From Harmothoe impar (taxonomy: Eukaryota; Annelida; Polychaeta; Phyllodocida; Polynoidae), in NCBI GenBank assembly GCA_947462335.1, contig OX381708.1, positions 7,378,001-7,442,000 of the forward strand: a DNA stretch of 64,000 nucleotides, given 5' to 3'. Shown one piece after another: positions 8,713 through 18,952 of the stretch (position 1 is its first letter; each line of letters opens with the position of its first letter). The position numbers and the translations under genes are program-made. Under the pieces are notes generated by a model, which searched no databases, was not told the DNA's origin, and saw only the letters and a program-made list of their open reading frames with translations.

Positions 8713-9819
8713 ATGGCGTCATCAGGAATCACTCTACGTTCTACCGAATGTGAGCAATCCCAACACTACTACAGAGCCGCGACAACACCACACGAGGAGA
8801 CGTCCATGTTTACTGATGAGTTAACAAGTAGCAAGGTGGAGGTTGGTTTTTATCAAGATTCGTACGGGTGGCTGGAAAGTGTGATGGCTACTTCTGCAGC
8901 TATTGCTGCTGCTCGTGCAAAACGTGAAGCTCGTATCGCTGTTCGTGCTACACATGCTGCATACGAAGTTGCCAATGCTGCTAACAACGCTGCTGTTACT
9001 CTCGCCGCTGCTGCTCGTGCTGCTAATGTTTTTGCTACTGTTTCCGCTCTTGCTACCGATGCTGCTGCTACTGATGCTGCAACGTCTGCTAAAAGTGTCG
9101 CTGTTGCGGCTGCTGCTAGGGCTAATGCTATAAATGCTTGTACAGCTGCTAAAAAAATAGCCTGTTTTGCTTATGCTAGTCGCAGTGTCGCTGTTACGGC
9201 TATGGCTGATGCACATGATGCTAAGTTACGGGCTTTTGCTTTTGCTGAAGATGCTGTTGATGCTGAAGATGTTGCTGCTGCTGCTGCTACTGCTGCTGAA
9301 GATGCTACTGCTGCTGCCGCTGCTGCTGCTGAAGATGCTGCTGCTGCTGCGGCTGCTGCTCTAGACACCTATGACGCTGCTGCTCTAGACACCTATGACG
9401 CTGCTGCTGCTGAAGATGCTGCTGCCGCTGCTGCTACTGCTGCTGCTGAAGATGCTGCTGCCGCTGCTCTAGACACCTATGACGCGGCTGCTGCTGCTTT
9501 TGCTGAAGATGCTGTTGATGCTGCTACTGCTGCTGCCGCTGCTGCTGCTGAAGATGCTACTGCTGCTACTGCTGCTGCCGCTGCTGCTACTGCTGCTGCT
9601 GAAGATGCTGCTGCCGCTGCTCTAGACACCTATGACGCTGCTGCTACTGCGGCTGCTGCTCTAGACACCTATGACGCTGCTGCTGCTGCTGAAGATGCTG
9701 CTGCTGCTGCTGCACTAGTCATCTATGACGTGGCTGCTGCTCTAGACACTTATGACGCGGCTGCTGCTGCTGCTGCTGAAGATGCTGCTGCTGCTGCTGC
9801 TCTAGACACCTATGACTGA
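8713..9819 (+). CDS. Alanine-rich 368-aa cargo ORF of E1
   Basis: No family is recognised. Residues 1-60 are ordinary sequence with Glu, Ser, Thr, Tyr and Trp. From about residue 61 the protein is mostly alanine with spaced K, R, D and E. From about residue 175 it becomes an array of 'AEDA', poly-Ala and seven LDTYD blocks plus one variant LVIYD, ending on LDTYD and a stop. Codons are mainly GCT with some GCC, GCA and GCG, so this is not a pure trinucleotide expansion. The reading frame stays open for 368 codons although neighbouring frames also translate long (Leu-rich). A long solvent-exposed alanine helix is the likely fold. It sits directly downstream of the conserved chassis promoter-like block, where E2 carries a different gene. 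Whether it is translated is uncertain. Confidence 0.5.
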   Translation: MASSGITLRSTECEQSQHYYRAATTPHEETSMFTDELTSSKVEVGFYQDSYGWLESVMATSAAIAAARAKREARIAVRATHAAYEVANAANNAAVTLAAAARAANVFATVSALATDAAATDAATSAKSVAVAAAARANAINACTAAKKIACFAYASRSVAVTAMADAHDAKLRAFAFAEDAVDAEDVAAAAATAAEDATAAAAAAAEDAAAAAAAALDTYDAAALDTYDAAAAEDAAAAAATAAAEDAAAAALDTYDAAAAAFAEDAVDAATAAAAAAAEDATAATAAAAAATAAAEDAAAAALDTYDAAATAAAALDTYDAAAAAEDAAAAAALVIYDVAAALDTYDAAAAAAAEDAAAAAALDTYD

Positions 9820-9833
9820 AAACTTAGTAGGCG

Positions 9834-9960
9834 TTATTTACAAACACTACTGCTACCTATGACTAAACTTAGTAGGTGTTATTTACAAACAAGAGAGCCA
9901 CGTGGTGTTGTTTACAAACAAAGAGAGCCACGTGGTGTTGTTTACAAACAAAGATAGCCA
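9834..9960 (+). promoter_or_regulatory. Forkhead/E-box repeat units in E1 right end
   Basis: Four units contain TTTACAAACA (forkhead-like), three of them followed by a CACGTG E-box, at about 30-35-bp spacing. The same words occur in reverse at the E2 ends (20688-20757). Confidence 0.6.
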
Positions 9961-10020
9961 CGTGATGTTGTTGTGGCCTATCATGCCAATGAAAGGGTCA
10001 CGTGATCAAGGGGGCGCGGC

Positions 10021-10365
10021 CTATTATGCAAATGAGGGGGTCACGTGACCAAATGGCGACCTCTGATTGGCTGGTGATCAAAGGGGCGTAGTCTACTATG
10101 CAAATGAGGGGGTCACGTGATCAAGGGGGCGTGGCCTATTATGCAAATGAGGGGGTCACGTGACCAAATGGCGGCCCCTGATTGGCTGGTGATCAAGGGG
10201 GCGTGGCCTATTACGTAATTATGCAAATGAGGGGGCGTGGCCTATTACGTAATTATGCAAATGAGGGGGTCACGTGACCAAATGGAGGCCTCTGATTGGC
10301 TGCAGGTCGATTGAGTAATAAACAGTAGTTAACTATAGTCCCGTTCCGATACATACTATACTACT
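10021..10365 (-). repeat. E1 right terminal inverted repeat
   Basis: This mirrors 1165-1509 without net gaps. It contains octamers ATGCAAAT at 10026, 10098, 10141, 10221 and 10255, CCAAT boxes (as ATTGG) and repeated GTCACGTGAC. It ends ..ACTATACTACT followed by the target duplication GGTGAG. Confidence 0.85.
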
Positions 10366-10634
10366 GGTGAGATTTCGCGCGGAGGAGCGAATTTTTTTTA
10401 CCCCCCCCCCTCGAGAGCGCATGGAACGTTTCACGGCCCCCCTCGGCAAAGGCGCCGAAAATGTTTCACCCCCCCCCTTTAGACTATAGTAACGCACAGG
10501 CTTTTTAGCTAAAAAGGGGCTTAAATTTTTACGCCTGCCCCCTCAAGAGGGGTCAGAATATTTTAGGGGTCGCAAATCTTTACGCCCCCCCAAACCCACC
10601 CCCCCCTGTAATTAATAAATGAACACTCCCTAAG
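10366..10634. repeat. Right part of G/C-tract MITE split by E1
   Basis: It resumes the MITE begun at 1124: GGTGAGATTTCG.., long C-runs, and the closing inverted end 'attaataaatgaacactccctaa'. Aligned with 44253-44583 it shows the same order of C-tract blocks. Confidence 0.75.
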
Positions 10635-10659
10635 GACGCATATCGCTAAAAGACAACAT

Positions 10660-11320
10660 TTTTCGTCATGATGCACCAAAGCAGCCTCACAAGTAACTCA
10701 CTGATGCTGCATTGGTGCATCATGCTGGACATTTTGGGAGTGTCTCAACCCCGTAGGATTGGCATGATGCTTGAATGCAGCATGGCGAGTTACTCACAAC
10801 GACTGCATCCATGCATCATGACACCCAAGGGCATGATGCATTAAGGCATTGAATGCTGTCCTGAAAGGGATAATGCACTGTGCTAGTAGTTGTCATGAAT
10901 ACAGGGCTATGGAGTCTCTTTGATCCAATATACACTAGATCATATAGGGTCGGTATGGATGCATCATGGTGACCAAGGACATAGCACATTAAAGTGCCAT
11001 GCACCCCTCAAAGATATGCCACAACATTAGTTATCAGAGATATGGTTAGGCATAAACATTAATAGAGCCTCACCCTACCCTTTTAAGGTGGCATAATGCA
11101 TTCATGCATCATGCTTTGGTCGTCATTGTGAAGCCCTGGCGAGTAACTCGCCAGTGCTGTTTTCAAGCATCAAACAGACCGATCAGGAGTGTATCAACCC
11201 CATAGTATCAGGAGTGTATCAACTCCCTAGTGTTGGCATGATGCTTAATCTGAATGCAGCCCTAGCGGTGAGTTACTTACCAGGGCTGCATTCATGCATC
11301 AGGACCACAAAGGGTACGAT
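10660..11320. repeat. Several 'catgatgcat' palindromic repeat copies
   Basis: At least four copies of the 'gcatgatgc..aatgcag..gagttactc' family lie in alternating orientation. No gene is seen; the 62-aa ORF here is a repeat reading. Confidence 0.5.
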
Positions 11321-11345
11321 AATTCATTGATGCAGTATTGCATTA

Positions 11346-11801
11346 AAGGTACTCAACACAATCTAACTGATTGTAGATCAACCAACAATATTTCTTAATG
11401 ACTTTTAGGGATGTTAGCCTGATGCATATTGAACACAAAGAAAAGAAAAAAATCCTATGTCACAGGATTTATTTGCCTTTTGGAGGGTATTCTAATTTGG
11501 GTGCATCATATAGGCACTCATGAGAAAATAATATTTTCTACATTATTTGACACAGAAAAATATCTCCCAACAATATCTCAATAAAAATGCAGGCATGATC
11601 ATTAGGAACATGTTCAAAACAAGAAAATAGGGGGTCACGGGCAAAATGAAATTATGCTGAATTATTCAAAATAATTTCTAATCTTTTCACTGTATAGAAG
11701 AACATGACATATAAGTGGGAGAAATATGCAAATATCATGGTTTTAGGTAGTTCCAGTTTTTGTCACCAGGTGCCGTATGCATAGATTGTGTTGAGTACCT
11801 T
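11346..11801. repeat. MITE with 'aaggtactcaacacaatct' ends
   Basis: A 19-bp perfect terminal inverted repeat (11346-11364 and 11783-11801) encloses AT-rich non-coding DNA of 418 bp. No clear target duplication is seen. From 11802 to 12330 I see no gene and no strong repeat. Confidence 0.65.
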
Positions 11802-12332
11802 CAAAACGCACATATGTCAACGAAATGGTTAAGAATACTTTCTGTTTATTTCAATTATCAAATTCATATGGATCCTACAAGTACAATGACATTTAGAAAA
11901 TAATAGACCCCTCCTAGGGTACATATACAAGCCCTTTGTCATACTACAATGATCTGAGTGCATCAGTGATAACTGAGCAGACAGCACATCAGGAGAGGAA
12001 ACAGTAAAACGATTTAAAAAGAAATAGTATGAAGTCAGCAGCCTTCTATCAATATACTCTCTAAGACATCAGTGGTCTTAATGCATAACTCATATTTCCT
12101 GCTATTACATCCGTAACCCAACAAAGGCGGGTGGGCGGTGCATCCAAGTGCAGCATGCTCTCCTGATAATACCCGTCCATTAATGATGCAGAGTACCTGA
12201 GTTCAATTCTCTTCCAGGCAATGCCTGGTAATCAAATTCATAAGTAAAGCTATTTTGGAAACAGAATACATTATTCACAATACTAAAGAAAATGTAGAAA
12301 TATGTATTTCAAGAACATACTGTTATTTGGCC

Positions 12333-12412
12333 TGGTAGGGATTTGAACTTGGGCTCCCACCATTATGAGTGCACAGTGCTAACCACTACACTATACTCTA
12401 CACAGGTGACAT
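12333..12412 (-). repeat. tRNA-derived SINE-like / tRNA pseudogene
   Basis: On the minus strand, 'agtgtagtggttagcact' resembles a tRNA A-box region, 'ctcataa' resembles a CAT anticodon loop, and 'agttcaaatccc' resembles a B box. The T and acceptor stems do not pair convincingly, so a functional tRNA is unlikely. Confidence 0.45.
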
Positions 12413-12544
12413 TAGGAGTGTCCAGGTACAACCTATTCACAATACCTGCACCCTGCCTGTACCCTAATCTCGGCCACGAGATTTGGCTGAGCTGGTCCTT
12501 GCAGAGCAAAGGGTTATGATTGTTACCAGTGGTCCAAAAGGTGG

Positions 12545-12662
12545 AGCCACTGTATCTCGCTAATGCGGAATAGCGACTACTGGGTTGTAGCAGCTACTGG
12601 GTCGCAGTAGCAACTACAGGGTTGCTGTAGCAGTTACAGGTTTGCTGCGGCAACTACAGGCA
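12545..12662. repeat. Short 'gcaactacagg' tandem repeat
   Basis: About five units of 20-22 bp combine 'gtagcaactac' and 'gggttgc'. The units are themselves partly self-complementary. No ORF is present. Confidence 0.55.
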
Positions 12663-12740
12663 AAGCTAAGAACGTGGGGATTTCAGAAACATTATTTTGG
12701 ATATCATAAGGTGAACTATGAAATTCTAGTTGAATTTTCA

Positions 12741-13038
12741 GGCTGTGTCTCACAAACTTGGGCCAATGTTTTTGTCTCTAACCGGGTGCCATCTCTGACT
12801 GGGTGCCATCTCTGACCGGCCTGTAGGGAAACGGTTTATTTAGGACAGATGTAGATAGAATTTGGCTGAAAAGGTTAATGGATGTTATAACTCTTTAATG
12901 TAGTAATTAGTTGCTTGTTTTTATCCTCATCTGCCCTAAATAAATAGTTTTTATTCAGGCTGGTCAGAGATGGCACCTGGTAAGAGATGGCACCTGGTCA
13001 GAGACGTTGACATTGGCCTAAGTTTGTGAGACACAGCC
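12741..13038. mobile_element. Foldback element F1
   Basis: Ends GGCTGTGTCTCACAAACT and AGTTTGTGAGACACAGCC are inverted. Next to each is a repeated 'gagatggcacc' motif in opposite orientation. Flanks (ttca / acca) do not form a clear duplication. It is a non-coding miniature element. Confidence 0.7.
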
Positions 13039-13092
13039 ACCAGCCACAGCTTCTCCTTGGTAATTCACATGGTATGGAACATAGATACTCAA

Positions 13093-13374
13093 GGCTGTAT
13101 CTCATGAGGTCGTGACAATTGGATAGTCTCTGACTGATTAAAACAGCTGAAATTAGGGGTATGTACACCATCACGGAAATGCCGGGAAATTTGTAAGGTA
13201 TATATAGTGTCATAATATATTAACCTTTCCCCCTGCATTTCATTGTAAATAGGCCCCTTTTCAACTGTTTTAATCTTGCCAGTCAAAGACGTCACATGGT
13301 CAAAGATGTCACCCGGTCAAAGACGCCACCCGGTCAAAGACTATCCAATTGTATCAATTTCATGAGACTTGGCC
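13093..13374. mobile_element. Foldback element F2 with TCAA target duplication
   Basis: Inverted ends of about 45 bp start GGCTGTATCTCATGAGG on the left and mirror on the right with several mismatches. Inside the right arm, 'gtcaaagacg.cac' repeats in tandem. TCAA at 13089-13092 and 13375-13378 is a 4-bp target duplication. Confidence 0.7.
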
Positions 13375-13556
13375 TCAAGCACCTCATGGGGACGGTATTA
13401 CTTGGATTATTGATAATCCTATCATGGAAACCTATTTCATGTATTGATTTTTTTTCACAATATTATCAAGAATGTAATTCTTTATGAATAAAATACTAGG
13501 CAAACACATTTCAATTATATAAGACATTTTATGGTTGATATGCAATGGGAACTGCA

Positions 13557-14531
13557 GGCTATGTCTTACCAATCTGATGCAGTTGCGTTTCTGCTCGGCA
13601 CAAATAATGTGTATATTGACCCAATTCTTTTTCAGGAAGGTTCTATAAGCATATAGTAACACTACCTGCTATTTGGCTTGGTTAAGAATTTATGTTCCTT
13701 CCCCCTGGTAGACCCAAAAGATTTTGCCAAAATGATCCTTTCACGTTTCTGCTCGGCAACAATAAACCCTTTGTGGCAGGCAGAGTTTTTACATTTTTTC
13801 ACTATTTCTCTTTGGGGTAAAGGCATACACATGTCTACCATCGCCGGTAGCAGTGATATCATTAAGATACAATTATTTCCTGACCGTTTCTCATTCTAAA
13901 ATCCTCATGGCCATTTCTTCCACGTTTCTGCTCGTTGTAACATGTTTATTATAGGAAATTCACGTTTCTGCTCGAGCAGAAACGTGAAAATGGCAGTTAG
14001 AGATTTGTTTTTTTGGCTCTAGTTTGAATTCTATCGAAGAAACTATACCTAAAAACTAAAAGATCTGGCAGGCAAGAGATGGCAGAAGAGGTAGAAAGTA
14101 ACCTGGAATGTATCCTGTGCAAGGGGGCCCCATAATCAGAGTTGGGTGAAAGTCACCAAATAAATGAAAAATCTGCAAATTCCCAGAGACCCATGGCCCA
14201 AGGAATAAACATATGTTGATATGACTACTTCTTGGCATGCTAGTAAACAGGTGTACCTTCCAAATGAAAAATAAAGAATTTAAAAAAAAGAAAAACTCTG
14301 TATTACAGAGGCTATTTAGTGTAGCCGAGCAAAAACGTGAATTGACAAGTCTTCTAGGAGGGGTATTTTACATATCTTAGCCAAGGCAATTAGCAGGTAG
14401 GGTTCCTATACACATATAGAAACCCGCTGAAAAAAAATTTGGCCTAAGTTCCCATTTTTGAGGCCGAGCAGAAACCGAGCAGAAACGTAACGAGCAGAAA
14501 CGCAACTGCATCAGATTGGTAAGACACAGCC
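13557..14531. mobile_element. Foldback element F3 with TGCA target duplication
   Basis: Ends GGCTATGTCTTACCAATCTG and its mirror flank 975 bp. 'tttctgctcg' (or 'cgagcagaaac') occurs many times in both arms. TGCA at 13553-13556 and 14532-14535 is the target duplication. Short opposing ORFs inside are not conserved-looking. Confidence 0.7.
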
Positions 14532-15227
14532 TGCAGCGTATTTAAATTTAAAGACATCACTATTTATCTAAACATTATATAAATAAAAGTTCATACGCAT
14601 TTCCTTTTCCTGAAACACATAGAATATAGTTGTTGAAAATCGTCCAACTCGCCAAATACGCTTTGTTCATGTTCCGGGTAATACAATGACAAATAACAAC
14701 ATGTATGTGTCTACCACTGTAGCAGGAATAATTCATTCTTCAAATCATATCCCTAGCTACATATGCTCCCAGGCTAACAATCAAGCTCTAACGTGGACAT
14801 ACACAACCTCTAGTATCCCAAACCTCTCCTAAATCTAGCAAAGATATAAAACAAAACTAAGAGAATAGATTCAATACAAAACAAACAGAATAAAGTAGTC
14901 CTGACAATGCAGTCACTTCTACTATTCCGAGCACACTTGGCCATGATTGGTGAACTTTGGTCATGATCAATTTGGTCAAGACCAAACCTGACCAAAGTTG
15001 GCCAATACTTCCATGTTTTCAATCTACAAAAAAAAACTACCCTATAAAAACCGGGCCGACCCTACGTTTTTTTTATGGAATTTTGAAGATTTTTCATATT
15101 TTTTTCAAATGTTTCCTGATTCTTTTCACATTTTTTTTTACACATTTTTGTTAAAAAATGATAAGAAATAGAAACGTGGCATGAAACATGGATTTCTACG
15201 CAATTTTCAATACATTTTTTAAATTTC

Positions 15228-15632
15228 TGTGGTGGTTCCTGTTTATCCCTTTAGATTAAAGAACAACGAAGAACGGCAGTTTCCAGGTGCAAGAGTATAT
15301 GTATCCGTTTATTACAAGAATAAACATCAGGTATATTATACCATCTGTCTGCACAATAGGACTATGTGAAGTATCATGAATCGAGTCAGAACTGTCTGCC
15401 CGCTACGGGTCGTAAACCCCTCTTATATAACCTGCACTAAGGTCACGTGCACAGGTGAGGGTCGGCTTATTACCTGTGAGTGGCACACGGTAACCAGGAG
15501 AGGATCCGAATCCTTTCCCGGGAACTGTGTGCGCTAACTCCAGGTGCAGAGACCGGGCCGGATAACAGACCTTACTCGGAAACACTCAATATAGAGTTAA
15601 CACACATCATATAGTACTCCTAAATTTCTACA
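15228..15632 (-). mobile_element. Probable solo LTR
   Basis: The minus strand reads TGTAGAAATTT..ACCACCACA, a TG..CA segment of 405 bp. It holds a TATA box (complement of 15423-15430) about 110 bp before an AATAAA signal (complement of 15308-15313). No internal retroviral sequence adjoins it and no second copy is in the window. The flanks do not give a clear duplication, so the class is uncertain. Confidence 0.4.
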
Positions 15633-16250
15633 CCATTTTGATTGATAGTCTCCCTTACGGTTGGGGAATTACAGAGCAAGTGCTTTCTATAGCTTTTTGG
15701 TCAATTTTTGGATATGCAGAAAGGTTGATTAGAACTTTCATGTAAAAAAAAGATTAAATTTTTAATTTTAATCCGACCTACCAACCCTAGAGTTTCTACC
15801 CATGTTACCTGAAACAACACCTTTTTTGTTTTTTTTCGCCTTGTCACATTCTGAAAAATCCCTTCGACAATAATTCCCGCTACAGCAAGACAGTTAAGGC
15901 TGTTTTATTCTGATAACTTGGATTACGGATCCAGCGATGGGAATTTAGGCTTTTTAAAAAAAATTTTACCCCTGCCTGATGGGATTTTAAAAAGAATTGG
16001 ACCCCCCCCCAAAAAAAAGTATATGCTGACCACCAAAAACTCAACAAGGCCAATTTATCTTCATCTGATAGCCCATATGTATTTTTCATGCTTTTTTGCC
16101 CCCGCCCACTGGGAACTTTTAGCACCCTACTTCCCTGTAAAGAGGCTTTCTTTTTGTTTTTGCCCCCCGCCCCCTAAAAATATTTGGTGTAAATGGCCCT
16201 AATCCAAGTTATCAAAATGAGGTGGCCTAACCGGTGGGTTCCCTCACCTC
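15633..16250. other. Gene-free interval before KLHL A
   Basis: AT-rich with T- and C-runs. It includes a piece of a 'ttacctgaaaca..ttttttcgcc' repeat (about 15775-15841), also seen at 40308-40475 and 45541-45728. No convincing ORF. It probably contains the 3' UTR of the minus-strand KLHL gene. Confidence 0.4.
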
Positions 16251-16255
16251 ACTGT

Positions 16256-18076
16256 TCAACTGGGCAGCCACAGGTCCTGTCCTGGATGTTTTGTGGGAAA
16301 GGCTAATACAGCCCCGAAGATGGCTGAACACTTCACATTTTCATAATCAGGGACCGGCTGACGGTCCAATTGTTTTATGGTCTGCCCTGCCTCTGGAATT
16401 TCCCAGCACATCGTTAAGTTTGGCTCCTCAACATAATCATCCTCGTCTGAGTTCATGTCGATCAATGCGGTTCTGACCATGAACAGAGCATTTCCTCTGG
16501 CGAGCACCATGCCCTCACCAGCTTGAAACAGCTCATAGGTGTGGGGCATTTCTTGCCTGATGCCTGTCCACTCCAGTCTGACCCACTGGTCTGTGGACGG
16601 ACTGTAGAGTTGCATTTTGAGATCCATCTGAACAATAAGAAGAGCTTCTTCCTTTGTTCTCATAACTGCAAACATACAATGTCCAGCACACTTGTCCAGA
16701 CAAGGTGTCTTCCTTTGCCAGTCATGGATTGGCGATGACAAGTTTAGACAGTAGAAGCCATCCGACCCCTCTTTGTCTTCATCTCCATAGTAAATTTTCC
16801 CCACCTCATCTATATTGTGTCCCCCGCTGATATACATCGTGTTCTCGATGACACAGGTGCCGGCTCCGTTCAAAGCCACGGGGAGGTCATGAACACAAGT
16901 CCACTTGTCCGTACGGAAACTGTACCGTTCCATCTTACGTGTAATCCTCTCTGTGTCTAGGTACTGTCCACCTACCAAGTACAGATCATCATTGTAATGA
17001 ACCATCCTGAAATCCACCTTTGGCTCCTTCAAACTGGTCATCTTCTCCCATGCTAGTGTTCTGGGGTCAAAAATGAACCACTTCTGTATGTCCCTCTCTG
17101 GGTCATGCTCAGATGTTACACAAACAACCATAAAGTTGTTCACTTCTTTGCAAATGACCTGATTTCTTTCAGCAAGCACTGGTGAGTTAGTCATGTTTGG
17201 TCGATGCTTCTGCCATTTATTTTCTTGATCTAGTGTGTAGAAACAATGTTCATGCTCAAGTGGGCCTGAACTGGCGAAGAATACAGGCCATGGTTCGGAC
17301 TTCACCTCAGACTGTTTTGACCTGTCGAGGACCTTGAGGTTTATTGGGAGTTTGTGGTATTCCACAGCTTTGTCCACCAGATCCTGCCATGTACCTTCAG
17401 TGCTCCAGTATATATCCATCTTCCTGATAACTTGCAGCTTGTCGGGACCAATTAGCCGGAAGCGCACTCGTGACATGAGGTGATTTGCACTGGTGAGTTT
17501 CTCTTGGGAGCTCCCACAGCTCCAGTTCTTGAGGAACAGAAATGTTTCCCACTCAGAAGGACTGCAGTGAATCAGGAGTTCAACTGTATCATACGACAGA
17601 GCCTCTAAGCTGTAGTTCTCGACAAACATACCCCAGTTTTTCCGTATGAAATTCCTCACTTGTGTTAGTTCTGGAAAAGTGAATTCTACCACGGATGATA
17701 GCACCTCAACACAGTTCTGGAAGGTTAGGTCCTCCACCAGTTTCTTGGCACAGAATTGACTGACCAGAGGCATCTGGAGGTACATAGAGCATCTAAGTAC
17801 CTCTAAGGTATCATCTGTAATGATGTTTGCCTCTCCAGTATAAATGAAGTTAAGCAGCTTAGATACAGTATCTGATGAGAACCCGTTGACATTCACTTTG
17901 TCCTCTTTACTCTCCAGGAAGCCATCACCAAATATGGCCTTGAAGTAGCCGCTGACTGCAGCTAGTACAACCCTGTGTACCTTGAACTCACGACCTTCAA
18001 CTACAAGGGTGTAATCCCGGAGTAGGTTCTCCTGCCAGAGGTCCTTTATACCGGTAGTCAGCCCGAGGTCTATCAT
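16256..18076 (-). CDS. KLHL gene A: BTB-BACK-Kelch protein, 606 aa
   Basis: KLHL proteins are substrate adaptors of CUL3 ubiquitin ligases: the BTB domain dimerises and binds CUL3, BACK orients the propeller, and the Kelch propeller binds the substrate. Here the BTB core lies at about residues 20-120 (DYTLVVEGREFKVHRVVLAA.., then SGYFKAIF). BACK follows at about 125-230, and Kelch repeats at about 300-600 with GG motifs in LYLVGG and MYISGG. Length is typical (about 570-620). The CDS is a single exon. The ATG has good context (ATCACAATGA), and a splice acceptor-like 'ctttatttcag' lies ~40 bp upstream on the minus strand, so a 5'-UTR intron is likely. It is the most diverged of three tandem paralogues. 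Substrate is unknown, and I do not assign a numbered KLHL name. Confidence 0.9.
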   Translation of the reverse strand: MIDLGLTTGIKDLWQENLLRDYTLVVEGREFKVHRVVLAAVSGYFKAIFGDGFLESKEDKVNVNGFSSDTVSKLLNFIYTGEANIITDDTLEVLRCSMYLQMPLVSQFCAKKLVEDLTFQNCVEVLSSVVEFTFPELTQVRNFIRKNWGMFVENYSLEALSYDTVELLIHCSPSEWETFLFLKNWSCGSSQEKLTSANHLMSRVRFRLIGPDKLQVIRKMDIYWSTEGTWQDLVDKAVEYHKLPINLKVLDRSKQSEVKSEPWPVFFASSGPLEHEHCFYTLDQENKWQKHRPNMTNSPVLAERNQVICKEVNNFMVVCVTSEHDPERDIQKWFIFDPRTLAWEKMTSLKEPKVDFRMVHYNDDLYLVGGQYLDTERITRKMERYSFRTDKWTCVHDLPVALNGAGTCVIENTMYISGGHNIDEVGKIYYGDEDKEGSDGFYCLNLSSPIHDWQRKTPCLDKCAGHCMFAVMRTKEEALLIVQMDLKMQLYSPSTDQWVRLEWTGIRQEMPHTYELFQAGEGMVLARGNALFMVRTALIDMNSDEDDYVEEPNLTMCWEIPEAGQTIKQLDRQPVPDYENVKCSAIFGAVLAFPTKHPGQDLWLPS

Positions 18077-18952
18077 TGTGATGCCTTGTACGTCACCTTA
18101 TTACCAATTTTGGAGGATCTGAAATAAAGAGACAAATGAGTCAGTGGTATTGACAGGGAATAAGGACAAGAAGAATAACCTCATTGACCTCATTTATTCA
18201 AATATCTTTAAATGGTCAATTAAGTTTAATATGGTATTGCATCATTGGCCCATTAGCAAGACCCAGTAAACAAAAAACGTTATACGTTTCTCTATTGCTC
18301 ATCATAGCTAAGAATTATACATTATTTTGACGTACAGTTTTTTGTTAGCTTCGATACCCCGGCTTTTTTATGCAATTCCTTTACAGCTAAATATATTTGA
18401 GGAGGGTCAAAGATCTCATACTAATATTATCAATATTGGCAACAGCATTGTTTTCAGAATCATCAAACATGCCTTAATGTCCGGACAATGTCCAGGGCAT
18501 TCATTTATGATTTGGTCCACCACCAGTCAGTCATTAAGCTCATACTTGAAGGTCAAACAACTGTCTAATGTTATCTCTAGATAATTTCTCAACCAATTTA
18601 TTTCCCCTCACTTCAGGGCACTAAGTACTGTATTATCCTCATATTTAGATTAACATTCAACATTTATTTTCTGTAAAGCCTCATCCTATTTATATTATAG
18701 AAAATGAATGAATCAAACACAATAAGTATTGAGGGTTCTCTTCCTTATTAATTGCAGATACACTTGTGCAAAAATCAACAAACAACATAAATTCCCACAC
18801 TTGTCTTCACCAGTGACATTGTCTGTTGTTTCCCCATAGTTTAATGTTCATGGAAAAAATATTTGTGTTAGTGCCAGTAAATCATGATAAATGATGTCTT
18901 TCTGGTGAACCTTTACTATATTGATATTGTGCAGTTGGGTGGAGATATTAAC

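Larger units (their letters stand above)
1165..10365. mobile_element. E1: 9.2-kb TIR element, Polinton-like, non-autonomous
   Basis: Both ends read AGTAGTATAGTATGTATCGG inward and are flanked by the direct repeat GGTGAG (1159-1164 and 10366-10371). About 345 bp at each end form an inverted repeat without net gaps: octamer motifs at 1268, 1302, 1382, 1425 and 1497 mirror those at 10255, 10221, 10141, 10098 and 10026. Termini starting AG and 6-bp duplications are described for Polinton/Maverick elements. No polymerase, integrase, protease or packaging ATPase is visible, so the superfamily call is inference and any transposase must act in trans. Contents, left to right: TF-site-rich TIR, G-rich block, small gene with histone-like 3' end, GT microsatellite, 380-bp tandem repeats, chassis shared with E2, alanine-rich ORF, TIR. 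Other superfamilies with 6-bp duplications (for example Dada) remain possible. Confidence 0.8.

Noticed and set aside
8821..9368. Ser/Asn-rich minus-strand ORF and Leu-rich plus-strand ORFs across the alanine ORF
   Set aside because: These are other-frame readings of the GCN repeat; only the Ala frame extends beyond the repeat into ordinary sequence.
12333..12412. Functional tRNA-Met gene
   Set aside because: A-box, anticodon-like and B-box words are present but the T and acceptor stems do not pair.
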